IMG/VR virus record: IMGVR_UViG_3300037010_001702
Span: 175,442 to 239,441 of that record
Direction: 5' to 3' (one strand)
Origin: a virus
Length of the DNA stretch: 64,000 nucleotides
This document shows positions 48,271 through 54,904 of this stretch, one piece after another (the first letter of the stretch is position 1; every line of letters begins with the position of its first letter). Under the pieces are notes generated by a model. That model ran no database searches and was not told the origin of the DNA. It saw nothing but the letters and a program-made list of their open reading frames with translations. The position numbers and the translations under genes are program-made.

Positions 48271-48501
48271 ATGATAGAAGCAAGAATAAACAATAGACTT
48301 CGCGTAGGCGGAAAAAATCTATATGTATTTCTCCTAGATGATATGAGGGGACATCATCCTCTAAAGTGCGTCGCATTCATTGAGAGAGAAGATTTAAGTG
48401 ATCAAATTTTCTGCAATGAAGAAGGTGAAGAAATGCGGGTTGCGAAATACCACGCTCATGGCACGCTTTCTGATGAGGCTGAAACACTATGGGTGAAGTA
48501 A
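48271..48501 (+). CDS. Hypothetical protein, 76 aa
   Basis: Beta-rich small protein (RVGGKNLYVFLLDD) with an acidic patch (FCNEEGEEMRV). No known family. Overlaps the following gene by 13 bases. Confidence 0.55.
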   Translation: MIEARINNRLRVGGKNLYVFLLDDMRGHHPLKCVAFIEREDLSDQIFCNEEGEEMRVAKYHAHGTLSDEAETLWVK

Positions 48502-48947
48502 TTCAATTCGTCCGTGATGGCAGAAAACCACATCACCGCGACCACGATAAACCAATCATTCCAGTCAAAACAGTTGATGATGTCTTTGCAGACGTTTATG
48601 AGGACATCATTGGCGAATGGCAGCGGTACGCTATCAGGAACCGTCTTAACGAGTTCATCACAAGCAAGATTCCCGCATCTCTGCGAACAATACCAGAAGC
48701 TGACTTCACGAATGATCTGAACGCTTTAGCTGCGGTAGAGAACAAACTTCAATTACGCGTTTCGCTATTTTGGCCTGGAGGAACAACAGCCAATCCCTAC
48801 GGTTGGATTGCCGGATTCCACAAGGATACAAAGATTTTTACAACACCCGCAGACATGTCGTCTGAGGCAAATGCAAGAGCCCTAAACATTCTTCTTTACC
48901 TGGGATTAGAAAACCAGTTGAGAAGCCTGTCGGGCAGTTTAAAGTAA
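48489..48947 (+). CDS. Hypothetical protein, 152 aa
   Basis: His/Asp-rich start (DGRKPHHRDHDKPIIPVKTV) that might bind metal, a helical middle, and LFWPGGTTANPYGWIAGFHK. No family recognised. Confidence 0.6.
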   Translation: MGEVIQFVRDGRKPHHRDHDKPIIPVKTVDDVFADVYEDIIGEWQRYAIRNRLNEFITSKIPASLRTIPEADFTNDLNALAAVENKLQLRVSLFWPGGTTANPYGWIAGFHKDTKIFTTPADMSSEANARALNILLYLGLENQLRSLSGSLK

Positions 48948-48967
48948 GTACTAGGAGAAAAATAAAG

Positions 48968-49219
48968 ATGCAAGAAAATACGGCAACCGTTTCACTTTAC
49001 GTTGTAAAAGGTGCAACAGGACTTTACTTTGCTGGGTTTGATACCACAAAAGGTCAGGCAAACTTCGTAGAAGATCCACGATTCGCAAAGACCTTTACAA
49101 ACAAGTATGACATTAAGCTCCGTCCTGATGAGCATCTTGTTGAAATGTCAATTGATCTTTCTGTCGCAGCGATAAAGTTCTCTGAACCATTCAGACCACA
49201 GCGCCGAGCAACTAAGTAA
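48968..49219 (+). CDS. Hypothetical protein, 83 aa
   Basis: AGGAGAAAAATAAAG precedes the ATG. Small beta-rich protein (ATVSLYVVKGATGLYFAGFD). No motif. Confidence 0.6.
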   Translation: MQENTATVSLYVVKGATGLYFAGFDTTKGQANFVEDPRFAKTFTNKYDIKLRPDEHLVEMSIDLSVAAIKFSEPFRPQRRATK

Positions 49220-49226
49220 TCGCAAG

Positions 49227-49285
49227 TTTGCTTTTACCACTAAGCGTGTTATAATATCTCCAATAGAAGTAATTCCATTGGAGAT
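49227..49285 (+). promoter_or_regulatory. Early promoter with hairpin over the ribosome site
   Basis: TTTGCT (49227-49232), 17-bp spacer, TATAAT (49250-49255). ATCTCCAAT (49256-49264) and ATTGGAGAT (49277-49285) are perfect 9-bp arms; the second includes the TTGGAG ribosome site. Transcripts starting near 49262 would lose most of the first arm, while read-through RNA would form the whole hairpin. Confidence 0.55.
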
Positions 49286-49289
49286 TTTT

Positions 49290-49475
49290 ATGCATTTAAC
49301 TGTACGTGAATTGATTGAACGACTTGCACACTACGATGACGACGTGCTAATTGGGATTAAGAAATTTACCCATGGTTCTGATCGCGTCACTATTGATCTT
49401 GTAGAAGAAAGTGAAGTTGACCATGATGTTCTCTTTATTGATGGAGAAGATCATGAAGTGATAATCCTGGGATAA
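49290..49475 (+). CDS. Small hypothetical protein, 61 aa
   Basis: ATG 49290 after TTGGAGATTTTT. MHLTVRELIERLAHYDDDVL then acidic EESEVDHDVLFIDGEDHEV. Common-looking phage small protein of unknown role. Confidence 0.55.
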   Translation: MHLTVRELIERLAHYDDDVLIGIKKFTHGSDRVTIDLVEESEVDHDVLFIDGEDHEVIILG

Positions 49476-49499
49476 CATTTTTAATCTTTAAGAAATACG

Positions 49500-49592
49500 A
49501 TGACCCTTCATTTTCCTTGGAAAATGGCTCGCAGACTTCGAGCAACACCCATCTACAAAGAGGGAGACCGGGTTAAAATTAGCCTTGGATAA
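49500..49592 (+). CDS. Very small ORF, 30 aa
   Basis: Reads MTLHFPWKMARRLRATPIYK and EGDRVKISLG. Basic, KOW-like end. No ribosome site; weak support. Confidence 0.25.
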   Translation: MTLHFPWKMARRLRATPIYKEGDRVKISLG

Positions 49593-49632
49593 GGGTCAGA
49601 TTACTCAGCACCTTTAGTCAGTTCGCAACCAG

Positions 49633-49661
49633 TTTACATTCACATCTTCTGGGTATATAAT
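49633..49661 (+). promoter_or_regulatory. Early promoter
   Basis: TTTACA (49633-49638), 17-bp spacer, TATAAT (49656-49661), then CAATTATCAAATTT and a TTTTTAGGAG ribosome site for the gene at 49694. Confidence 0.75.
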
Positions 49662-49693
49662 CAATTATCAAATTTAATTTTTAGGAGTTTTAC

Positions 49694-50170
49694 ATGGCAA
49701 AAGTTTTAACAGTCGCAACCCCTGTTCAAAAGGCAGTTTTTGAGCAAGTTTTCTTGAACGAAATGTCGCACGGCTTCTGGAAGAATGCACGACCTGCTGA
49801 CCATGCCGACTATTGGAAGGGTGTGACGCTCGTTGTTGGTACTGAACTTGGCACCAACGGTTTTGACGTCCCCCGCAACTACAACTTTGTCAATCCTGAA
49901 TTCTTCTGCAAGGTAGAAGACAAGCTGATGGCAGTTGCTGAAGTTGCTCAACCTGGAATTACTACCAAGCAGCTCAAGAAGCAGCTCATCTCCCTCAATC
50001 AAATCATCGGTGGCCGCCTTAAGGAAGTTGGTGGAACAGTTGTTAAGCTGCCGCGTGGTCGCAAGCAACCAACTGAAGTTCAAATCAGCACTGCAAAGAA
50101 GACAGCGACCTCATCTGTTCGTAAGGCACTTGCGAACCTGGTTGAAGCTCCTGTAGCAGAAACGGTTTAA
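49694..50170 (+). CDS. Hypothetical early protein, 158 aa
   Basis: Strong early promoter and ribosome site. FWKNARPADHADYWKGVTLV and NGFDVPRNYNFVNPEFF look conserved-domain-like; the Ala/Lys-rich C-terminus (KLPRGRKQPTEVQISTAKK) may bind nucleic acid. Family name not known to me. Confidence 0.65.
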   Translation: MAKVLTVATPVQKAVFEQVFLNEMSHGFWKNARPADHADYWKGVTLVVGTELGTNGFDVPRNYNFVNPEFFCKVEDKLMAVAEVAQPGITTKQLKKQLISLNQIIGGRLKEVGGTVVKLPRGRKQPTEVQISTAKKTATSSVRKALANLVEAPVAETV

Positions 50171-50174
50171 TCAA

Positions 50175-50330
50175 ATGACACGCTTTATTCTGTCTGTTCT
50201 CGCACTAATTGGGCTCTACGCTCGCCTTGGTTGGACATACGTCACAGCTCCAGTTTCAACAGCTGTAGCGTGGGCAAGGCGGAAGATCATTTATGGTTGG
50301 TACTCCTTCAAGATTTTCCTGTATAGCTAA
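50175..50330 (+). CDS. Small membrane protein, 51 aa
   Basis: ATG 50175 five bases after the previous stop. Hydrophobic N-terminal helix (MTRFILSVLALIGLYARLGW) followed by an amphipathic C-terminal half. Too short for family assignment. Confidence 0.5.
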   Translation: MTRFILSVLALIGLYARLGWTYVTAPVSTAVAWARRKIIYGWYSFKIFLYS

Positions 50331-50351
50331 ATCTCTCCGGAACAAAACAAA

Positions 50352-50379
50352 GGGGATCCTAAAGGATCCCCTTTTCTTT
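50352..50379. terminator. Rho-independent terminator, probably bidirectional
   Basis: GGGGATCC (50352-50359), loop TAAA, GGATCCCC (50364-50371), then TTTTCTTT; A-rich on the other side. Lies between convergent genes. Confidence 0.85.
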
Positions 50380-50390
50380 ATCTAAACTTT

Positions 50391-50738
50391 TTACTGCTTT
50401 TCTTCGTATTGAAAGTTTCCACCAAACTCCTGTGCTCTGTCAATTGCTTGTTGCTTTCTATCATTGATTTGACCTGCTGCATCTTTTACTGTTGCATTAA
50501 CACTTGATTTTGTTCTGCTGATTTCTCTTTTAAGAAACTCTCTGTACTGTGGAACGGTCATTCTCTTTTTAGCTGCTTGTGCTGCTTCATCTTCTTCTCT
50601 TTTCTTTCTGTCAGCTAAAGCTTTCTTTGCTGCATCACTGTTTTTAAACATTCCAAAAATTTCATCGAGGCGCTCTTCAGTCAACTCCTCCAGAGGAGTA
50701 TCATAGAATTGAGAAAATTGTTTAAATGAAATATTCAT
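50391..50738 (-). CDS. Minus-strand late protein, possible prohead core or internal protein
   Basis: 115 residues. N-terminus MNISFKQFSQFYDTPLEELT then EERLDEIFGMFKN resembles the leader of T4-type capsid-targeted internal proteins; the rest is a charged helix (KKREEDEAAQAAKKR). Its own minus-strand late promoter (50766-50773) supports a structural role. Scaffold identity is inferred. Confidence 0.5.
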   Translation of the reverse strand: MNISFKQFSQFYDTPLEELTEERLDEIFGMFKNSDAAKKALADRKKREEDEAAQAAKKRMTVPQYREFLKREISRTKSSVNATVKDAAGQINDRKQQAIDRAQEFGGNFQYEEKQ

Positions 50739-50765
50739 TGAAGTTGTCCTGTTAATTCCATTTTG

Positions 50766-50773
50766 TATTTATA
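50766..50773 (-). promoter_or_regulatory. Minus-strand late promoter
   Basis: TATTTATA on +, i.e. TATAAATA on the minus strand, 28 bases before the start of the gene at 50738; an AGGA ribosome site follows. Confidence 0.65.
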
Positions 50774-50841
50774 GTTGGTCGCAGAAAATGAGGTTAAATT
50801 TCTTGTAAATATGAAGTGTAAATCTCATAAATGCTACAAGT

Positions 50842-51597
50842 ATGAAACAAGTCCTGACGGTTATTCCTGGCAGTATTGATACTCTTAGAAGAGTGCTGAT
50901 GATTCAGCAATGGTCTGAGCTTAGAAATACACTTGGACAGATTGGATTAGAGGTCATTGTCATTCCGTTTTCCGCAAATAGTGGCACAGCCTTTGATCTG
51001 CCCTTCAGTGAAAAAGCTTTCATATTCGGTAATGATGTCCTGATAGATAAAGTAAAGGAAGATCGCTTGGCAGCGTGGTTATCTGACCGCGGCTTTAACG
51101 CAATCCACCAGCAGAACGTAAAGGCTTCCAGCACGGCTATTATTATTGATGAACAGCAGGCATGGTGCAGCTTTGGATTTGATGGAAGCTTGCGCCGAGA
51201 TAACCAATTTGAGGACATCTTGATTAGCGCTGGAAAGGTATATCGACCGCTTGAGATGAGGATCGGATTAGCAAGTGATGGAATTTTAGCTAACGTCTTT
51301 TGCCCACTCACGGAGATGCGTGGCCTTCTATGGTATCCACCCGCCTTCACAGAACAGGCCCGGCACGAGATACGTGATTGGTATCCTGATGCTATTGAGA
51401 TTAGTAATGAGGACAAGATTGGAATGGCGTGTAGTTCAATCATTCATAATGACCACGTCATTATCCCTGATGGGCTAAGTATGGAGCTTTATGAAAGACT
51501 TGAAGGACTGAACTATCAGGTCATAAAGCAAGACCTGCACGCCTTCATTGACTTAGGATTGGGTTGCAAGTCTCTCATTATTCCAATCAATGAATAA
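50842..51597 (+). CDS. Pentein-fold protein (amidinotransferase/dimethylarginine hydrolase-like)
   Basis: 251 residues. Repeating beta-beta-alpha units, with the C-terminal GLGCKSLIIPI supplying the catalytic-Cys position of the guanidino-group-modifying superfamily. Earlier elements are FGNDVLIDKVKEDR, CSFGFDGSLRRDNQ and LASDGILANVFCPL (acidic/His site partly changed). CSSIIHNDHVIIPDGLS precedes the last unit. Substrate unknown; the catalytic His is not clear. Confidence 0.5.
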   Translation: MKQVLTVIPGSIDTLRRVLMIQQWSELRNTLGQIGLEVIVIPFSANSGTAFDLPFSEKAFIFGNDVLIDKVKEDRLAAWLSDRGFNAIHQQNVKASSTAIIIDEQQAWCSFGFDGSLRRDNQFEDILISAGKVYRPLEMRIGLASDGILANVFCPLTEMRGLLWYPPAFTEQARHEIRDWYPDAIEISNEDKIGMACSSIIHNDHVIIPDGLSMELYERLEGLNYQVIKQDLHAFIDLGLGCKSLIIPINE

Positions 51598-51600
51598 ATA
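51593..51600 (+). promoter_or_regulatory. Late promoter (AATAAATA)
   Basis: Overlaps the pentein stop codon; 28 bases before ATG 51628, with TTAAGGATGAG between. Confidence 0.55.
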
Positions 51601-51627
51601 AACAATATGATTTAAGGATGAGATATA

Positions 51628-51795
51628 ATGAAGCTACGAGAATTGTTCGAAGATATCGGCAAGAAGACTGAAGTTCAGCTCGAAAAAGGCCTGTCAAGGG
51701 ACGAGGCTTTAAAGTTAGCTCCGTGGAAGAAAAAGTACGGAGACTGCAGAGCATTCTTCTACAATCCTAAAACAGGAGTAGCGACATGGATATGA
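51628..51795 (+). CDS. Small protein with MKLREL leader, 55 aa
   Basis: ATG 51628 after a late promoter and TTAAGGATGAG. Begins MKLRELFEDIGKKTEVQLEK and ends with FFYNPKTGVATWI. The MKLxE(I/L) start recalls the leaders at 17815, 29945 and 33500, possibly a packaging signal. The stop overlaps the next gene. Confidence 0.55.
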   Translation: MKLRELFEDIGKKTEVQLEKGLSRDEALKLAPWKKKYGDCRAFFYNPKTGVATWI

Positions 51796-51974
51796 GTGAA
51801 GATCAGAAACAAACACTTGAGACTATTGTTGAGGGTGGTGCAGAAGTAAGTACTGTTGCGTATAATCCTTCAAGCGTAACAGGCGACCCTGAGGGTGATG
51901 CTATCTCCACTGGATGGGTCCAGTACGCGAGACAAGCAAGCGCTTCGTTAGTTGAAGTAGTCTACACAAGATAA
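51786..51974 (+). CDS. Small hypothetical protein, 62 aa
   Basis: Overlaps the upstream gene; ATG 51786 or 51792 (ATGA). MDMSEDQKQTLETIVEGGAE and a polar remainder. No motif. Last gene before the tmRNA locus. Confidence 0.5.
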   Translation: MDMSEDQKQTLETIVEGGAEVSTVAYNPSSVTGDPEGDAISTGWVQYARQASASLVEVVYTR

Positions 51975-52082
51975 GGGTAAGAATTGGTGGATTGGTGGAA
52001 TGAATAACTTTTTGCTAAATAAAGAAGATGCAGAAAATAGAGGATTGAAATGAGGACGGATAAATTGTTCATTTTCAAAAAC

Positions 52083-52420
52083 AGCGTAAACTTAGATTAG
52101 GAAATGATTGTGACACCCGGGGGCAGTGCCCGGCAGGTCCACCAAAAGAACTCTAAATCTTACAGAAATGTTTGAACAGGTTTGGTATCCCAGATCCCTC
52201 TTGCATAGGTAAAACTGATAACAAAGACAGATATGCCAAGAGTTCTTTTAATGGGCTTGACACAGGATCGACCACGAAAAAAGTATTTGTTTGAGCGCTC
52301 GTCAGGCGATCGACGTTAAAGAAGCAAAACTATAAACGCAAACGACAAATTTGTGATGGCTGCCTAATTGGCTTGCCGGAGTTTTTGAGGGTTTATCTTA
52401 GCAACAGAATTAAACCCTCA
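52083..52420 (+). ncRNA. ssrA: Circularly permuted (two-piece) tmRNA
   Basis: The acceptor piece comes first. The T-arm stem CCGGG (52117-52121) pairs with CCCGG (52129-52133) around a 7-nt loop GGCAGTG; then the acceptor 3' strand CAGGTCC, A and CCA (52134-52144). After a 108-nt intervening segment the 5' half starts with GGGCTTG (52253-52259). These 7 bases pair fully with CAGGTCC and give the G3.U alanine identity pair. GACACAGGATCGACC is the D-arm analogue. P2-type pairings join the pieces: CACGA with TTGTG, ATTT with AAAT, GTTTG with TAAAC, CGCT with AGCG. The tag frame is at 52338-52367, and a 9-bp hairpin (GAGGGTTTA/TAAACCCTC, about 52387-52418) follows. tmRNA with SmpB rescues stalled ribosomes and tags nascent proteins. 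Processing would excise the intervening loop; the outer ends are uncertain. Confidence 0.9.
52338..52367 (+). other. tmRNA proteolysis-tag reading frame (ANDKFVMAA)
   Basis: Resume codon GCA at 52338, then AAC GAC AAA TTT GTG ATG GCT GCC TAA. With the charged alanine the tag would be AANDKFVMAA. The AND start is shared with E. coli (ANDENYALAA) and the AA end is the ClpXP-type degron. TATAAAC just before the resume codon corresponds to the frame-setting region. Confidence 0.9.
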
Positions 52421-52446
52421 CCTTCATTTCGCAAAGGATAAGAATA

Positions 52447-52731
52447 ATGGATATGGGCGAAATTTCACAGCTGGAGCTGGATTTACTTTTGCTGTTCTAC
52501 ACATACTCTAATCAGTTTGGAACTGTTGATATTGACTTCTGTGCCAAGTTCGCCGCCGATAAAATGGGTGTCTTCATTTTGAAGCAGCCCTTCCAATTTA
52601 CTCAAGAGCACCTTGACTGTCTTATGGACAACGGATTAGTTCCGGACACACGCGAACTTCTAACTGTCATCCCACTTAACAGACCAAAGATAAAAGCGAG
52701 AAGAGTTAGAAAGCCCAAGGAATCTGGTTAA
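52447..52731 (+). CDS. Hypothetical protein, 94 aa
   Basis: GCAAAGGATAAGAATA precedes the ATG, 27 bases after the tmRNA hairpin. Hydrophobic helix near the start (LELDLLLLFYTYSNQFG), basic C-terminus (RPKIKARRVRKPKESG). No family recognised. Confidence 0.55.
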   Translation: MDMGEISQLELDLLLLFYTYSNQFGTVDIDFCAKFAADKMGVFILKQPFQFTQEHLDCLMDNGLVPDTRELLTVIPLNRPKIKARRVRKPKESG

Positions 52732-52736
52732 GCGCA

Positions 52737-52744
52737 AATAAATA
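52737..52744 (+). promoter_or_regulatory. Late promoter (AATAAATA)
   Basis: 33 bases before ATG 52777, with GAGGTG as ribosome site. Confidence 0.55.
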
Positions 52745-52776
52745 AAATGCACCGCACATATATGTTGAGGTGTAAA

Positions 52777-53007
52777 ATGAATAAGATTATTCCAATACCA
52801 AAGAAAATGTTCATAGGCGTCTTGGCAAGCGCCTTTGTAGTGGGTACAGCTTTACCCAACTTTCTCAATGCTGAACAAACTCCAGTAGCCCAGCCCCACA
52901 AGATAGTTCTTCATCCCCGCGGCCAAAAGAAAGCTTCATCACCTCAAGTAGAAGCTTTAGTATCCCAATTCATCAACCTAATCCCTGGTTCAAGATTACA
53001 TAACTGA
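52777..53007 (+). CDS. Small exported or membrane-anchored protein, 76 aa
   Basis: ATG 52777 after GAGGTG. KIIPIPKKMFIGVLASAFVV then GTALPNFLNAEQ reads as a signal peptide or N-terminal anchor; the mature part is short, Pro/Lys-rich (HKIVLHPRGQKKASS). A spanin or periplasmic lysis component is conceivable but there is no lipobox. Confidence 0.5.
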   Translation: MNKIIPIPKKMFIGVLASAFVVGTALPNFLNAEQTPVAQPHKIVLHPRGQKKASSPQVEALVSQFINLIPGSRLHN

Positions 53008-53037
53008 GCGTAAAGGGTAAAATGTCTAATAGACATT

Positions 53038-53327
53038 ATGCAAGCATCTGCAGTTGAAAATGAGATAATTCAGATGTGTTGCAACACGAAACGGATTAGC
53101 TCCGATCTTGTTGATTTCATCAACATACAAGACTTTTGGGGGGCAAGCACGATGTGTTTAAGTTGTCAGTGCAGCATCTCTTCCAACATTCATGGGCCAA
53201 CTGGCAGCAAGAAGCAGAAGTCACGCTGTTAGATGATGACGTGATAAATGAAAACTTTGAATGGCCTGATCTCCAGGCCAAGGGCAGAATAATTAACATA
53301 ATATGGCATATCAATTCCAACGGATGA
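53038..53327 (+). pseudogene. Hypothetical gene with a frame shift at G6
   Basis: ATG 53038 reads MQASAVENEIIQMCCNTKRI to DFWGAS, then ends at 53232. The -1 frame from the run of six G near 53138 continues GGKHDVFKLSVQHLFQHSWA with NENFEWPDLQAKGRIINIIW to 53327. Joined they make a natural-looking 95-residue protein. Either a mutation, a sequence error or frameshifting. Confidence 0.4.
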
Positions 53328-53647
53328 CTCAGAACGTTCTTCCACTCGCGAAGATACCAAAACCGGACACCAACTATCAGAGCTGGGAAATTGAATCAAT
53401 CCTTGAGATACTCCTGGAGAAAGCTGTTGAAACCGGTGAGATTCACAGTCAGATGTTCTTCGAGCATAAAGGACAATATGCTCCACAAGCTCATAGAGCA
53501 ACTACAATGTACAGGGCAATCGAGATTATTCGACAGCTTCAGTACGAGGTTGCTCGTTTAACAGACGAGCTTGCTGACGCAGATGCGGAAAAGAAACCTT
53601 CTAAGCGCAGGTCGAAGAAAGCAGGCAATCCTAAGGTCGAAGACTGA
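53303..53647 (+). CDS. Hypothetical protein, 114 aa
   Basis: ATG 53303 overlaps the end of the previous frame. Helical centre (RAIEIIRQLQYEVARLTDEL) and a very basic tail (KKPSKRRSKKAGNPK), suggesting nucleic-acid interaction. Family unknown. Confidence 0.55.
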   Translation: MAYQFQRMTQNVLPLAKIPKPDTNYQSWEIESILEILLEKAVETGEIHSQMFFEHKGQYAPQAHRATTMYRAIEIIRQLQYEVARLTDELADADAEKKPSKRRSKKAGNPKVED

Positions 53648-53657
53648 TTCTTTCAAG

Positions 53658-53665
53658 CATAAATA
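53658..53665 (+). promoter_or_regulatory. Late promoter (CATAAATA)
   Basis: 46 bases before the beta-barrel gene; followed by the short inverted repeat ACTCA/TGAGT. Confidence 0.6.
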
Positions 53666-53710
53666 ATCTTACTCAATTGGTGAGTTAATAAACACACAAA
53701 GGAAAACACA

Positions 53711-54283
53711 ATGAAGAAAATCATTTTAGCATCCATCCTCGCTCTTGCAGCAGGCGCAGCATCCGCTCAAGTTTCAGCCGTAGCCTCATATGAAGCAAAC
53801 GTTGTTGCGAACTCCGCAGTTAACACACAAGAAGTTTTGGCCGGTGTAAATGTCGGTCTTGGTAATGGATTCGCAGCCCAGGCACTTGGCATTGGTGATT
53901 ACAACCGTGGTGAAGGCGTTTCTGCTTCCACTGGAACAGGTTGGTTGATTGGCGGAACAAAGACATTTAGTGCAATTTACGGTGTTACTCCAACTATCGG
54001 TCTTGGCTACGGTCATACTCGAGTTGACACAGGTACCCAGTTGAACTTTATCCAAGCAACTGCTGAAGGTCGTTACCCTATTGCTCAAGGTACAAACTTG
54101 GTTGTTGGTTATCGCTTCCGTCAAGGTGAGTTTGTTGAAGACTACTTCCGCTCTAACCGCGTTTCAGTTGGTGTTGAAAAGCAGCTTTCAAAGGCACTTG
54201 TTCTTGGAGTACAAGCTCAGCACACTGCTGGTGAAGGTTACATTTCTAATGGCGTAGGTGCTTCAGTCGCTTACACGTTCTAA
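53711..54283 (+). CDS. Outer-membrane beta-barrel protein (small porin/OmpX-like)
   Basis: 190 residues. Signal peptide MKKIILASILALAAGAASAQ with AxA cleavage. The mature part alternates hydrophobic and polar residues in strands (TPTIGLGYGHTRVDTG, TNLVVGYRFRQGEF, ALVLGVQAQHTAGEG) and ends in VGASVAYTF. The terminal aromatic is the Bam-recognition signal of outer-membrane barrels. About eight strands are expected. A phage-encoded barrel could mask or replace receptors and block superinfection. CAAAGGAAAAC precedes the ATG. Confidence 0.75.
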   Translation: MKKIILASILALAAGAASAQVSAVASYEANVVANSAVNTQEVLAGVNVGLGNGFAAQALGIGDYNRGEGVSASTGTGWLIGGTKTFSAIYGVTPTIGLGYGHTRVDTGTQLNFIQATAEGRYPIAQGTNLVVGYRFRQGEFVEDYFRSNRVSVGVEKQLSKALVLGVQAQHTAGEGYISNGVGASVAYTF

Positions 54284-54333
54284 ATGACACGAACAAGCTA
54301 ATTTAAGACCACCCGTTCTTACCAGGAGACATA

Positions 54334-54678
54334 ATGTCAGAAGTAATTGCATTTAAGATGCTTTCAGGCGGAGAGGTTGTTGCTGAAGTGACTGAAACCA
54401 TCTTTGAGGGTGGAGGTATGTTAGCAGAAAACATCAACTCCCGCACGGTAGTAGCGTATAAGGTTCGCCGTCCGCACATCCTTCAATTCCAACCAATGGG
54501 CAATGGTCAGCTCGGATTGGCTTTTGTTCCTTGGACGCTTGCTAACCCGGACATTCAATCGATGGAAATTCCAGCTACTGCAGTTCTACTTAAGTATGAG
54601 CCTTCCGACAATGTTAGGCGGCAGTACATCTCACAAACATCGGGAATTGAACTAGCACCGCCAGGGACAAAGTTCTAA
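54334..54678 (+). CDS. Conserved small protein, possible Lsm-like fold, 114 aa
   Basis: ACCAGGAG precedes the ATG. FKMLSGGEVVAEVTETI followed by strands and FVPWTLANPD resembles small SH3/Lsm-like barrels found in T4-like marine phages. Assignment is by pattern only. Confidence 0.45.
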   Translation: MSEVIAFKMLSGGEVVAEVTETIFEGGGMLAENINSRTVVAYKVRRPHILQFQPMGNGQLGLAFVPWTLANPDIQSMEIPATAVLLKYEPSDNVRRQYISQTSGIELAPPGTKF

Positions 54679-54700
54679 GTCAACTTGGTTAAAACACACA

Positions 54701-54729
54701 AAGGGAGTCTTCGAGCTCCCTTTTCTTTT
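54701..54729 (+). terminator. Rho-independent terminator
   Basis: AAGGGAG (54701-54707) with CTCCCTT (54716-54722), then TTTTCTTTT. Confidence 0.75.
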
Positions 54730-54762
54730 GCGCGGTGTTTTTCTTGTTTTATTTGTCAAAGT

Positions 54763-54862
54763 GATAAATATCAGATTAGATTAGTAATGGCGCAGGGCGT
54801 TTTACGATCTTTACAGTCCTAGTTGGTTAAGTAGTCGATCATATCATTCTATCTCATAAATA
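54763..54862 (+). promoter_or_regulatory. Two late promoters before the fibre cluster
   Basis: GATAAATA (54763-54770) and CATAAATA (54855-54862), the second 43 bases before ATG 54905 with TTGGAGATAAAAG as ribosome site. Nothing else is recognised in the 54730-54904 gap. Confidence 0.6.
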
Positions 54863-54904
54863 GTTGTAAGTAAAAATTCCGTAAATCCTTGGAGATAAAA
54901 GAAT

